Assembly: GCA_022180565.1 (NCBI GenBank) | Contig: BQML01000015.1 | Coordinates: 1-58,389 of the forward strand | DNA length: 58,389 nucleotides | Source of the DNA: Bacteroidia bacterium | Lineage (GTDB): Bacteria; Bacteroidota; Ignavibacteria; UBA10030 | Reading direction: 5' to 3' | The notes under the pieces: model-generated | What the model saw: only the letters and a program-made list of their open reading frames with translations | Databases searched by the model: none | Told to the model about the DNA's origin: nothing | Part shown: positions 49,843 through 58,389 of the stretch, in pieces | Numbering within the stretch: the first letter of the stretch is position 1 | Layout: each line of letters opens with the position of its first letter | Made by a program: the position numbers and the translations under genes

Positions 49843-52020
49843 TCAGTGATGACGCGGGTGATGAGGCTTCTTCTGATCCTTCCCGTGGCCGTCGTGACTG
49901 CGCGGTCGTCTTGGCCTGTTCATTTCCTCCATCGCGTTCTCGCCGCCGGGAAGCAGGGCTTTTCTGCTCAGATTCAACCGGCCCTCTTCGTCGATCTTCA
50001 TCAGCTTCACATCGATCTTGTCTCCAACCTTCACCACATCTTCGACTTTTCCCACCCGCTGAACGTCCAGCTGGGAGATGTGTACAAGGCCCTCCTTTCC
50101 CGGAAGGATCTCCACGAAGCATCCGAACTCCATGATCTTCTTGACCGTTGCGGTGTACACCTTCCCCACCTCCGGAACTTCGGTCAATTTCATGATCGCG
50201 GCAATCGCCTTGTCGGCCGATTCCCTTTCCACCGCCGCAACGACAACTGTACCGTCGTCTTCGATATTGATCTCCGCACCTGAATCCTTCACAATCTGAC
50301 GAATGTTCTTTCCGCCCGGCCCGATCAGAGCGCCGATCATGTCCACGGGAATCTTCAGCGTTTGCAGGCGGGGAGCGTATCTTGAAAGCTCCGGTCTGGG
50401 AGCGGAGAGGGTCTTGTTCATGATCTCGAGAATCTTCATTCTGCCCTCACGCGCCTGCTCGAGTGCTGTGCGCATGATCTCGAAGGAGATTCCCTTGATC
50501 TTGATATCCATTTGCATGGCCGTAACGCCTCCGGCCGTTCCGGCGACCTTGAAATCCATGTCTCCAAGGTGGTCTTCGTTGCCCAGAATGTCGCTGAGCA
50601 CGGCAACTTTGTCGCCCTCCTTCACGAGTCCCATCGCGATCCCTGCCACAGCTTTCTTCAAAGGCACCCCTGCGTCGAAGAGCGCCAGGGTCCCTGCGCA
50701 CACGGTCGCCATGGAAGACGACCCGTTGGATTCGAGAATATCCGAGACAATACGGATCGTATACGGAAACTCTTCTTCCGTTGGAACGAGGTTTTTCAAC
50801 GCGCGCTCAGCAAGATTTCCGTGCCCAATTTCTCGTCTGCTCGTGGAGCCCAGTCGGCCCACCTCGCCGACGCTGAACGGCGGAAAGTTGTAATGGAGCA
50901 TGAATCGCTTTGTGGTCTCCGGCAAGAGGCCGTCAAGAATCTGTTCATCTGTTTTTGTTCCCAGAGTGGCCGTTGTCAGGCTTTGCGTCTCTCCACGAGT
51001 GAAGAGGGCAGACCCGTGTGTTCGGGGAAGAAGTCCGACTTCGCAGGTAATCGGTCGAATGTCGCGAAGGCCTCTGCCGTCAAGCCGCTTCCCCTCGTCG
51101 AGGATCGTTGATCGCATGGCGGATTTCTCGAGGTCATGGATGAGGTTTTCGATCATGCCCGCAGAGTCCGGATATCGCTCGGCGAGGGCAGATTGAACTT
51201 CCTCATAGACCTTCGAGGTTGCAGCAGACCGTTCGTCCTTCGAGAGCACTGTTCGTGCGAGCTCCTTGAGGCGATCCCAGGCCAGGGACCGGACTGCATC
51301 GGGCAATCCCTCGGGGTATTCGGTCTCCTTGACCGGCCGCTTCGTGACCGTAAGCTCGGCCGCAAGCTCCCTTTGCACCTTGCAGAGCGCTTTGATATGC
51401 TCATGCGCAAACTCGAGGGCAGAAAGGATGTCCGATTCAGGAACTTCCAATGATTCGCCTTCCACCATGACAATGGAGTCTTCGGTGCCGGCAACCGTGA
51501 TATCCATATCGCCTGCTTCGAGTTGTTCAAACGTCGGGTTCACGAGAAACTGTCCGTCGAGCCTCCCGACGCGCACTTCAGCAATGGGGCCGTCGAAGGG
51601 AATGTCGGAGATCAGGAGCGCCGCGGACGCTGCACATGCTCCCAGCACGTCACCGTCGTGCTGTTGGTCCGATGAGTACACCGTGACCATGATCTGGGTT
51701 TCGTTGAAGTAATGCTTGGGGAACATCGGGCGGATCGGGCGGTCGATCAGGCGGGCGGACAGGATCTCCTTTTCGGTCGGACGCCCTTCGCGTTTGAAGA
51801 ATCCTCCGGGAATCTTGCCCGCCGCGGCCGTCTTCTCACGAAATTCAACCTGCAGGGGGAAGAAGTCCTGACCTTCCTTCGGCTCTGCTGCGCTGACAAC
51901 GGCCGCGAGCACCATCGTGTCTGCATACCGCGCCATGACCGCGCCGTGGGCCTGTTTGGCAAGCCGTCCCGTTTCGAGCGTAAAGATCTTACCGCCCATT
52001 TCTATCTGTTTCTGTATCAT
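49843..52020 (-). CDS. pnp: Polyribonucleotide nucleotidyltransferase (PNPase)
   Basis: The 725-residue protein has the two RNase PH-like halves, GGKNIRQIVKDSGAEINIEDDG (the KH-domain GXXG loop, quoted in part) and a C-terminal S1 domain (about 620-690) ending in a His/Lys-rich tail. RERPTEKEILSARLIDRPIRP and the catalytic GDMDFKVAGT are kept. It degrades RNA 3' to 5' using phosphate. It lies 41 nt after rpsO, the conserved rpsO-pnp pair, and ends at a terminator. Confidence 0.97.
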   Translation of the reverse strand: MIQKQIEMGGKIFTLETGRLAKQAHGAVMARYADTMVLAAVVSAAEPKEGQDFFPLQVEFREKTAAAGKIPGGFFKREGRPTEKEILSARLIDRPIRPMFPKHYFNETQIMVTVYSSDQQHDGDVLGACAASAALLISDIPFDGPIAEVRVGRLDGQFLVNPTFEQLEAGDMDITVAGTEDSIVMVEGESLEVPESDILSALEFAHEHIKALCKVQRELAAELTVTKRPVKETEYPEGLPDAVRSLAWDRLKELARTVLSKDERSAATSKVYEEVQSALAERYPDSAGMIENLIHDLEKSAMRSTILDEGKRLDGRGLRDIRPITCEVGLLPRTHGSALFTRGETQSLTTATLGTKTDEQILDGLLPETTKRFMLHYNFPPFSVGEVGRLGSTSRREIGHGNLAERALKNLVPTEEEFPYTIRIVSDILESNGSSSMATVCAGTLALFDAGVPLKKAVAGIAMGLVKEGDKVAVLSDILGNEDHLGDMDFKVAGTAGGVTAMQMDIKIKGISFEIMRTALEQAREGRMKILEIMNKTLSAPRPELSRYAPRLQTLKIPVDMIGALIGPGGKNIRQIVKDSGAEINIEDDGTVVVAAVERESADKAIAAIMKLTEVPEVGKVYTATVKKIMEFGCFVEILPGKEGLVHISQLDVQRVGKVEDVVKVGDKIDVKLMKIDEEGRLNLSRKALLPGGENAMEEMNRPRRPRSHDGHGKDQKKPHHPRHH

Positions 52021-52061
52021 TGTTTCCTCTTTCTGCGTGCGCGCACCGGCGTCACACTCGG

Positions 52062-52331
52062 TTATTTTCTGATATCCAGTTCCTGGATGATCTTCCTGTA
52101 GCGTTGAATGTCTTTCTTCATGAGATAATCCAGCAACCGGCGCCGCTTCCCGACAAGCTTAAGAAGGCCAAGCCGGTTATGGTGGTCCTTCTTATGCTGA
52201 TCGAAATGCGGACTGAGAGCGTTGATGTGCGCCGTGAGTATGGCAATTTGCACTTCAGGCTTTCCCGTATCGTCCGGCGATGTGCCGTACTTCCTGATAA
52301 TGTCCTGCTTCTGCTCTTTGGTGACAGGCAT
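52062..52331 (-). CDS. rpsO: 30S ribosomal protein S15
   Basis: The 89-residue protein has the usual S15 size and motifs ([38 protein letters not shown] and [12 protein letters not shown]). It binds 16S rRNA early in small-subunit assembly. It lies between ribF (21 nt) and pnp, the usual order. No autoregulatory pseudoknot was looked for in detail. Confidence 0.98.
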   Translation of the reverse strand: MPVTKEQKQDIIRKYGTSPDDTGKPEVQIAILTAHINALSPHFDQHKKDHHNRLGLLKLVGKRRRLLDYLMKKDIQRYRKIIQELDIRK

Positions 52332-52352
52332 TGCAACTCCTTTGTCAAGACG

Positions 52353-53333
52353 TTATGAATGCTGTGATGCGGCTCCTCCCGGTGAAGCACGCAGAATTTT
52401 TTCGTAATCCTGTATCAATGCCCTGGCCTGCGCCAGGTCGGCATCGAGTTGACGGACGAGCGCCGAAGTCGAATCAAACCGTTGCTCGTCGCGCAGGCGA
52501 CGGAGAAACTTCACCTCGAGACGAGTGCCGTACAGTCCCCCGTCGAAGTCGAGGAGATGCACCTCCACCTTCCGCTCTCTGCCCCCAAACGTCGGCCGTC
52601 GGCCGATATTAGCCATACCATAGTGTGAAGCGCCGTTCCATCGGACGGCGGTGACGTACACCCCGTCGGCCGGAATGAGCTTGGCCGGATCGGCCACACG
52701 CACATTGGCCGTCGGATACCCGAGGGACCGCCCCCGGCCGTCGCCCCGTTCCACGGTCCCCCGCACGGCATACGGCCTTCCCAGCAAGTCCGCCGCCCGG
52801 TCGACTCTTCCCTCCAGAAGATGTTTCCGGATAGCCGAACTGCTCACCACTTCGTCATTGACTGTTACCGGCTTCATTGCGGTCACCGTGAAATCAAACT
52901 CCCTCCCCATCTGAAGCAGTTCCTGAATGCTTCCTTCACGGTCTCTTCCGAAATGATGATCGTATCCTTCGATGACCTCGCTTACCCCGATCGCGCGGAC
53001 AATCGTGCGCTCATAAAATTCACGGAAACTCTGTCTGGAAAATTCATAGGTGAACGATAATACCACAACGATGTCCACACCGAGTTCTTCGCAGATTGCA
53101 AGCCGCTCTTCCAGCGACGAGAGAAGTCGGATCTGGTCCTTGTGCGGGGCGAGAACCTGTTTCGGATGCGGATCGAAAGTGACGATGACGCTCCTGCCGC
53201 CTCGTTCCCTTGCCCTCGCCACGACATGCCGGATCAACTCCTGGTGGGCACGGTGAACGCCATCGAAAGAGCCGACGGTGACCACGGAATTCCGGTCAAA
53301 AGACAGTTCTCCGACATTGTGTACGACACGCAT
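52353..53333 (-). CDS. ribF: Bifunctional riboflavin kinase/FAD synthetase
   Basis: The 326-residue protein has the N-terminal FAD synthetase domain (VVTVGSFDGVHRAHQELI, then VIVTFDPHPKQVL, and SSSAIRKHLLEG) and the C-terminal riboflavin kinase domain (GRGRSLGYPTANV, then GVYVTAV, NIGRRPTFGG, LLDFDGGLYG). It turns riboflavin into FMN and then FAD. It follows truB by 4 nt, in the order truB-ribF-rpsO common in bacteria. Confidence 0.96.
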   Translation of the reverse strand: MRVVHNVGELSFDRNSVVTVGSFDGVHRAHQELIRHVVARARERGGRSVIVTFDPHPKQVLAPHKDQIRLLSSLEERLAICEELGVDIVVVLSFTYEFSRQSFREFYERTIVRAIGVSEVIEGYDHHFGRDREGSIQELLQMGREFDFTVTAMKPVTVNDEVVSSSAIRKHLLEGRVDRAADLLGRPYAVRGTVERGDGRGRSLGYPTANVRVADPAKLIPADGVYVTAVRWNGASHYGMANIGRRPTFGGRERKVEVHLLDFDGGLYGTRLEVKFLRRLRDEQRFDSTSALVRQLDADLAQARALIQDYEKILRASPGGAASQHS

Positions 53334-53337
53334 ACCT

Positions 53338-54042
53338 TCACGCCGCTGCGCGCTCTTTTAAAGCGATGAGATCTTCGATGGTCCACGCCTCGCGGACATC
53401 GTGGGGCCCGATCATCGTGCGCCTTAAGGAGGTGAGCACCGCGCCGCAGCCGAGTTCCATCCCTACATCATGGACAAGTGACCGGATATAGGTGCCCTTT
53501 GAACATCGGACAAGGAAACCCGCTTTGGGCGGGTCGAAGCTCAGGAGATCAAATCGATCTACCGTAATTTCTCTCTTTGCCCTCTGGACGGTCTTACCGC
53601 GTCGCGCCAGCTTGTAGAGAGGCTTTCCTGCGTGCTTTGCCGCAGAATACATTGGCGGAGCCTGGAGGAGGCGCCCGGTATGGTGAGCGAATGCCAAGCG
53701 GACAGATTCCTCCGTGATCGCCTCGATTCCACGCCTCGTTTTGACTGGCGTTTCGAGGTCGAAGCTTGCCGTTGTGATCCCCAGTTCCAACGTGCCTGTG
53801 TACTCCTTCTCCAGCGCCATATACCTGGAGATGCTCTTCGTTTTCGGACCCGTGCAGAGGATCAGGAGTCCCGTCGCGGCCGGGTCCAGCGTTCCGGCAT
53901 GCCCTATTTTTTCAATTTGAAACAGCGACCGCACTTTCTTGACGACATCGAACGATGTCCAGCCCAAGGGCTTGTCGACCAGCACCGTCACGCCGCCGCC
54001 ATTCCAGTCTGGCCGGGTTGTGCTGTTCTTCGTCAGGTTCAC
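53338..54042 (-). CDS. truB: tRNA pseudouridine-55 synthase
   Basis: The 234-residue protein has VDKPLGWTSFDVVKKVR, the catalytic Asp in GHAGTLDPAATGLL, and YSAAKHAGKPLYKLAR. It makes pseudouridine in the T-loop of tRNAs. It is short at the C-terminus and has no PUA domain, as in many bacterial TruB proteins. The start overlaps the rbfA stop by 4 nt. Confidence 0.96.
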   Translation of the reverse strand: MNLTKNSTTRPDWNGGGVTVLVDKPLGWTSFDVVKKVRSLFQIEKIGHAGTLDPAATGLLILCTGPKTKSISRYMALEKEYTGTLELGITTASFDLETPVKTRRGIEAITEESVRLAFAHHTGRLLQAPPMYSAAKHAGKPLYKLARRGKTVQRAKREITVDRFDLLSFDPPKAGFLVRCSKGTYIRSLVHDVGMELGCGAVLTSLRRTMIGPHDVREAWTIEDLIALKERAAA

Positions 54043-54398
54043 TCTTCGGAAGTCCCATCTTTCTTGTGAATGTCCTGAAGGATTTGCTCAATCTTCATCG
54101 CGTGATCGAGCGTCTCATCAAGCACGAAGGTGAGAGTGGGCGTAAATTTCAATCTGATGACTCTGCCGAGGAAGGAACGGATGAATCCCTTCTGTTCTTC
54201 CAGCAAGGCCAGCGTCTTTTCCTTCCGCGGGCCGTCACCGAATACACTGACATAGACCTTCGCACTCCGGAGATCGGGGGTCATCCTTACCTCGGTAACC
54301 GTGAGAAACCCGAATTCCTCCATGCTGAAGTTCCGCTGGACAAGCGTGCTGACTTCCTCCTTGATCAGGGAAGCGACTTTTTCGGCTCGAACCGACAT
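54039..54398 (-). CDS. rbfA: Ribosome-binding factor A
   Basis: The 119-residue protein matches RbfA by size and motifs (VASLIKEEVSTLVQR, VTEVRMTPDLRSAKVYVSV, LTFVLDETLDHAMKIEQIL). It helps mature the 30S subunit and 16S rRNA end. It starts 3 nt after infB and overlaps truB by 4 nt, the canonical infB-rbfA-truB order. Confidence 0.95.
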   Translation of the reverse strand: MSVRAEKVASLIKEEVSTLVQRNFSMEEFGFLTVTEVRMTPDLRSAKVYVSVFGDGPRKEKTLALLEEQKGFIRSFLGRVIRLKFTPTLTFVLDETLDHAMKIEQILQDIHKKDGTSEE

Positions 54399-54401
54399 TG
54401 A

Positions 54402-57044
54402 TCACAGTTTCCTTTTCGTTTCGACAATGCGGTATGCCTCGATGGTGTCTCCGACCTTGATGTCGTTGAATCCCTCGATTCCCACCCCGCACTCAAAGCC
54501 CTGTTCCACTTCCCGTACGTCGTCTTTGAAACGCTTCAACGATGCCAATCCGCCCTCAAAGACCACAAGTCCGTCGCGGAGCAGGCGAATCCTGCTGTTG
54601 CGCGTGATGCGTCCGTCCTTCACATAGCACCCTGCGACCGTTCCAACCTTTGAAATTTTGAAGACCTCGCGCACGTCCACGGTGGCCAACACTTCTTCGG
54701 ACACGGATGGCGTCAGCATTCCCTCGAGGGCGCTCTTGATCTCATTGATCGCGTCGTAGATAATGCTGTAGAGGCGGATGTCGACGTTCTCCTGTTCCGC
54801 AAGCTTCCGGGCGTTCAGGTTTGGCCGTACGTGAAACCCGACGATGACGGCGTTCGAAGCCGCCGCCAGCAGAACGTCCGATTCAGAGATGCCGCCTACG
54901 CCTTTGTGAATGACCTGGACCTTCACTTCCTGTGTTGAGAGCCGCATCAACGAATCAGACAGCGCCTCGACGGAGCCGTCGACATCGCCTTTCACAATGA
55001 TCGGCAGATCCTTCACCTGACCCTCGCGGATCTGTTTCGAGATATCGTCGAGAGTGATCAATCTGCGCTGACGGAAGTCCTGCTCCCTCTTCAGCTGTTG
55101 CCGCTTCAGGCTGATGTCCCGCGCCTTCCGCTCATCCTCCATGACCACAAACTGATCTCCCGATTGAGGGATGCCGTCAAACCCAATAATCTGCACGGGC
55201 TGGGAGGGCTTCGCGATTTCCACGCGGTTGCCCCGTTCATCAAACATAGCCCGAACCCGGCCGCTCCAGATGCCGGCGATGAACGAATCTCCGATCCGCA
55301 GACTGCCCTTCTGGACGAGAACGGTGGCCACGATGCCCTTTCCCTTGTCGAGCTCGGCCTCAATGACGACTCCGCGCGCGGGACGAGCCGGGTTCGCCTT
55401 CAGATCGAGCACCTCGGCTTCAAGGAGAATCCTCTCAAGGAGCTGATCGACGTTCTTTCCGGTCTTTGCGGACAATTCCACAGACTGGTACTTTCCGCCC
55501 CATTCCTCCACCAGAACGCCTTTTTCGGAAAGTTGTTGTTTGATTCGATCGGGGTTGGCATCAGGCTTGTCGACCTTGTTAATGGCAATGACGATCGGAA
55601 CACCGGCCGCTTGGGCGTGGTTGATCGCCTCCACGGTCTGCGGCATGACGCTGTCGTCAGCCGCCACGACCAGCACGACAATATCGGTCGCCTGGGCCCC
55701 GCGGGCACGCATGGCCGTGAAAGCCTCGTGACCGGGAGTGTCGAGAAAGGTAATTTGCTTTCCATCCGGGAGGGTCACTTCATAGGCGCCGATGTGCTGG
55801 GTGATTCCCCCTGCTTCACCGGCGACAACATTTGCATTTCTGATGTGGTCCAGCAACGAAGTCTTTCCGTGGTCCACATGTCCCATGATTGTTACCACCG
55901 GCGGGCGCGGCCGCAGCGAAGCGGGATCATCCGGGATGTCCTCCAGCTCCTCAGTAGCGAATTCCTGCTCGAAATCGATCTGAAGACCGAACTCATCCGC
56001 CACGAGCGTGATCGTGTCCTTGTCCATCCGTTGATTGATCGAGACCATCATGCCGAGAGACATGCACTTCTGGATAACCTCGGCCACAGGGACCCGCATG
56101 AGGTTGGCCAGCTCGCCGACCGTGACGAACTCCGTCACTCTGACGTGCGTCCTCTCGCGCTCTTTCTCCTCCAGTATCCTGGCTTCCTCCTCCTGCCGTT
56201 CCTGTTTCTTTCGCTTGCGATACGCGGCACGCTGGCTTACCGGCTCATCACCCATGTCGGAAAGCGTTGCACGAATGGCTTTCTCGACTTCTTCCTCGTT
56301 CACTTCGGCGTGACGAAGTTTCTTCCGTTTTCGGGTCTTGACGTCCTCGGTCTCCGGAGCGGCGATCTCTTTGCCGCGTTTCCCGTCATCGCGGATTTTC
56401 TTTTTCTTCTTCTTTTTCTTCTTCTTGTCCTCATCCTCTTCCGTTTTCCCGGCCGGCTTGGTCTCAAGGTCCATGCGGCCCTTGATGGTCAGCCCCTTTG
56501 ACCCGCGGGCAACGGCGGCCTCGAGCGGTGAGGCGGCTTCTTTCTTCTGCTTCCCGCGTCCTGTCTTTGGCGCTTCTTCCGCCTTCTCGGTCTGCGCTTC
56601 TGCCGGTTTCTTTGCTTCGACCGGTTCCTTCGGAACTTCCGCTGGCTCCGGAGGCACCGACTCAACCTCCATCGGAGCCGGCTTCGGCGTCTCTTCAGCG
56701 AGGGGGGATGGCGCCTCAACGACCGGAGGGGGTGCGGGCACCTCTTCGCTCGCCGGAGCTTCCTCTTCTTTCGCCTGCTTGGCCTTCTTGTCCGCCTCCC
56801 CGCCCTCTTTTCTGCCTCGCGAGGTGCGGAAATCTCTCAATTTCCGCTGATGCCTTTCCGCGACGTCCTTCTCTTTCTTGAAATGGGACATGATGGCAGA
56901 CAGCATGTCCGGCGTCACGGAGCTCATGTGACTCTTGACCTCATAGCCTTTCTTGTTCAGAAATTCGATGAGGGTATCACTCGAGACGTTCAGTTCGGTC
57001 GCAAGCTTGTAGACTTTGATTTTTTTTGCAGGTTGTTCTGCCAT
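54402..57044 (-). CDS. infB: Translation initiation factor IF-2
   Basis: The 880-residue protein has an N-terminal IF2-N domain ([20 protein letters not shown]), a long Glu/Pro/Ala-rich linker (about 85-270), a K10 run (about 208-217), then the G domain with [20 protein letters not shown] and NKVD, and the C-terminal domains that bind initiator tRNA. It guides fMet-tRNA to the 30S subunit. It follows nusA by 28 nt. Long plus-strand open frames over this gene are shadows caused by biased composition. Confidence 0.97.
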   Translation of the reverse strand: MAEQPAKKIKVYKLATELNVSSDTLIEFLNKKGYEVKSHMSSVTPDMLSAIMSHFKKEKDVAERHQRKLRDFRTSRGRKEGGEADKKAKQAKEEEAPASEEVPAPPPVVEAPSPLAEETPKPAPMEVESVPPEPAEVPKEPVEAKKPAEAQTEKAEEAPKTGRGKQKKEAASPLEAAVARGSKGLTIKGRMDLETKPAGKTEEDEDKKKKKKKKKKIRDDGKRGKEIAAPETEDVKTRKRKKLRHAEVNEEEVEKAIRATLSDMGDEPVSQRAAYRKRKKQERQEEEARILEEKERERTHVRVTEFVTVGELANLMRVPVAEVIQKCMSLGMMVSINQRMDKDTITLVADEFGLQIDFEQEFATEELEDIPDDPASLRPRPPVVTIMGHVDHGKTSLLDHIRNANVVAGEAGGITQHIGAYEVTLPDGKQITFLDTPGHEAFTAMRARGAQATDIVVLVVAADDSVMPQTVEAINHAQAAGVPIVIAINKVDKPDANPDRIKQQLSEKGVLVEEWGGKYQSVELSAKTGKNVDQLLERILLEAEVLDLKANPARPARGVVIEAELDKGKGIVATVLVQKGSLRIGDSFIAGIWSGRVRAMFDERGNRVEIAKPSQPVQIIGFDGIPQSGDQFVVMEDERKARDISLKRQQLKREQDFRQRRLITLDDISKQIREGQVKDLPIIVKGDVDGSVEALSDSLMRLSTQEVKVQVIHKGVGGISESDVLLAAASNAVIVGFHVRPNLNARKLAEQENVDIRLYSIIYDAINEIKSALEGMLTPSVSEEVLATVDVREVFKISKVGTVAGCYVKDGRITRNSRIRLLRDGLVVFEGGLASLKRFKDDVREVEQGFECGVGIEGFNDIKVGDTIEAYRIVETKRKL

Positions 57045-57072
57045 TCCTCTTCTCGTAGGTTATGCGCCGGTG

Positions 57073-58389
57073 TTACGTCTTGTCTTTGTCTTTCTCTGCC
57101 GTTTCGGTTTGCTCCGCGGCTTCCGACGGCTTCTCTTCCCCCGCCGGAGAGGAACCTTCTTCGGCCTTCGCTTCCGCAAGAGCGCTCCCTTCCGCCGTCT
57201 CTCCGGCTCCTTGCTCTGTTTGCGTTTCTTCTTCATCTTCCACTTCCGCCTCTTCCAGACCGTTCCTCAGCATCTCAACGATGGAGTCGATTTTCTCGCG
57301 TTCGATGCCGAGCGTTTCGACCAGCGTTTCCTTCGGCGTGTCGAGTACATCCCTCGCCGTCTTGTAATTCTCATCGAAGAACTTGTGAAAGAGCACATCG
57401 CCAAGTTCTTCCCGGAACTCGGACAGATCCATGTCGTATTCTTCTTCCTCACCGCCCTCCTTGATGAGCTGAATGTCGAATCCGGTCAGCTTGGATGCCA
57501 ACCGCACATTCTGTCCGTTCTTGCCGATGGCAAGCGATACCTGATCCGCCGCAACAAGAACGTTTGCCTTTTTGTTCTCCACGTCGACTTCCACCGACTT
57601 CAGCTTCGCCGGCGACAATGCTTTGGTGATGAACTGAACGGGATCGTCGGAATAGTTGATAACATCAATATTCTCGTTATTCAGCTCGCGCACGATCGCA
57701 TGGATTCGGACGCCCTTCATCCCGACACAGGCACCTACGGCATCTATCCTATCGTCATGCGACAAGACGGCCACCTTGGCTCGGTCGCCCGGTTCGCGGG
57801 CAATGCGCTTGATCTCGATAATTCCGTCGTAGATCTCGGGAATCTCGATCTCGAAGAGCCGCATGAGGAACTGCGGGTCGGCGCGGGAAATGATCACGAC
57901 CGGGTTGCTCGCACCCTTCCGCACTTCCTTGACCAGCGCGCGAATCGTATCGCCTTTTTTGTACCGTTCTTTGTAAATCTGCTCGCTCCGCGGAAGGATC
58001 AGTTCATTCTTGTTGTGCAGAACAAGGATCTCGCCTTTCCCCTTGCGGATCTGATAAATCTCCCCGACCACAATCTCGCCGATGGCGTTTGAATACTCGT
58101 TATAGATCGACTCGCGCTCGATCTCCTTAATCCGTTGGTTGAGGTTCTGCTTCGCGCTGACAACCAGTCTGCGGCCGAAGGTGCTCAGAGGAATAATCTC
58201 CACAAATTCCTCACCCACGTCGAGATCCTCCCCGCTCTTCTTTCGCGCTTCCTTGACATCGATCTGAGTCACCGGATTCTCGACCGTTTCCACGACTTCT
58301 TTTTCAAGGTAGATCTCGATATCGCCTTTCTCCATATTGACGACGACGTCAAATCGGGCATCCGGTCCGAATCGCTTCCGGATCATCAT
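57073..58389 (-). CDS. nusA: Transcription termination/antitermination protein NusA, N-terminally cut by the window
   Basis: The visible 438 residues lack roughly the first 40 of NusA; the frame is open to the right edge and the true start is outside. Present are part of the N-terminal domain, S1 (about 104-170; GEIVVGEIYQIRKGKGEIL, then LPRSEQ), KH1/KH2 (RIDAVGACVGMKGVRIHAIV, and SLAIGKNGQNVRLASKLTG), a helix-hairpin-helix-like region and an acidic Glu/Ala-rich tail. NusA modulates pausing and termination. It heads, with rimP probably upstream out of view, the nusA-infB block. Confidence 0.95.
   Translation of the reverse strand: MMIRKRFGPDARFDVVVNMEKGDIEIYLEKEVVETVENPVTQIDVKEARKKSGEDLDVGEEFVEIIPLSTFGRRLVVSAKQNLNQRIKEIERESIYNEYSNAIGEIVVGEIYQIRKGKGEILVLHNKNELILPRSEQIYKERYKKGDTIRALVKEVRKGASNPVVIISRADPQFLMRLFEIEIPEIYDGIIEIKRIAREPGDRAKVAVLSHDDRIDAVGACVGMKGVRIHAIVRELNNENIDVINYSDDPVQFITKALSPAKLKSVEVDVENKKANVLVAADQVSLAIGKNGQNVRLASKLTGFDIQLIKEGGEEEEYDMDLSEFREELGDVLFHKFFDENYKTARDVLDTPKETLVETLGIEREKIDSIVEMLRNGLEEAEVEDEEETQTEQGAGETAEGSALAEAKAEEGSSPAGEEKPSEAAEQTETAEKDKDKT

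Noticed and set aside
55098..56501. A 467-codon open frame on the plus strand
   Set aside because: It is antisense to infB, which is certain; the frame results from GC-biased codon use and the Lys/Glu-rich linker.
1..58389. tRNA or rRNA genes, CRISPR arrays, insertion sequences and phage attachment sites
   Set aside because: None was recognised by eye: coding density is near complete, there are no repeat-spacer arrays, no transposase motifs, and no gap over about 300 bp.

Overview
The window is a gene-dense, moderately GC-rich stretch of bacterial chromosome. It has no rRNA, tRNA, CRISPR array, insertion sequence or intergenic gap over about 300 bp. The gene set suggests the Bacteroidota/Chlorobiota/Ignavibacteriota (FCB) part of the tree: bacillithiol synthase BshC, a split cytochrome b with Rieske protein and a multiheme cytochrome c, an A-type cytochrome oxidase operon, a three-PASTA membrane protein next to rpe, and ExbB/ExbD. 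The lineage call is inference.

Layout. 1-807: exbB and the start of exbD. 920-5884 (minus): a metal-uptake operon of a small Cys/His protein, an outer-membrane barrel, a ZnuA-like binding protein, a ZnuB-like permease fused to HEAT repeats, and an SDR enzyme; no ATPase gene is present. 6018-9697 (plus): secreted peroxiredoxin, Rof-like protein, TolB-like propeller, M28 aminopeptidase. 9720-14412 (minus): small proteins, a minimal zinc protease, a zinc-ribbon Yip1-like protein, tryptophanase, peroxiredoxin, apt and an enoyl-CoA hydratase-like enzyme. 14517-16441: lrp-like regulator and glnA. 16560-19164: nagA, rpe and a PASTA protein.

19263-28811 (plus) is the most unusual part: eight genes that overlap or abut by 1-8 nt. 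They encode a nucleotidyltransferase, two B12-binding-type radical SAM enzymes, a methyltransferase fused to a domain carrying sialyltransferase GT29-like motifs, another methyltransferase, a metal-dependent amidohydrolase, a methyltransferase with a zinc-ribbon-like N-terminus, and a SPASM-like radical SAM enzyme. This looks like a dedicated biosynthetic operon of unknown product.

28884-32091 (plus) is a nucleoside salvage operon (cdd, tdk, nupC-type carrier, purine nucleoside phosphorylase). 32072-46635 (minus) is a respiratory block: ferredoxin, Rieske, split cytochrome b, eight-heme cytochrome c, cupredoxin-like protein, cytochrome oxidase I, III, IV, two small membrane proteins, II, then after a terminator heme A synthase, heme O synthase, an ABC exporter and a DUF420 protein. 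Together these could move electrons from quinol to oxygen and build the oxidase. 46842-49771 holds bshC (plus) and aroA (minus). 49843-58389 (minus) is the conserved nusA-infB-rbfA-truB-ribF-rpsO-pnp translation and RNA block, with nusA cut by the window edge.

Eleven promoter-like sequences were found by eye, all with exactly 17 bp between the -35 and -10 hexamers. At four of them the -10 box lies only 6-9 nt from the start codon, which points to leaderless mRNAs.
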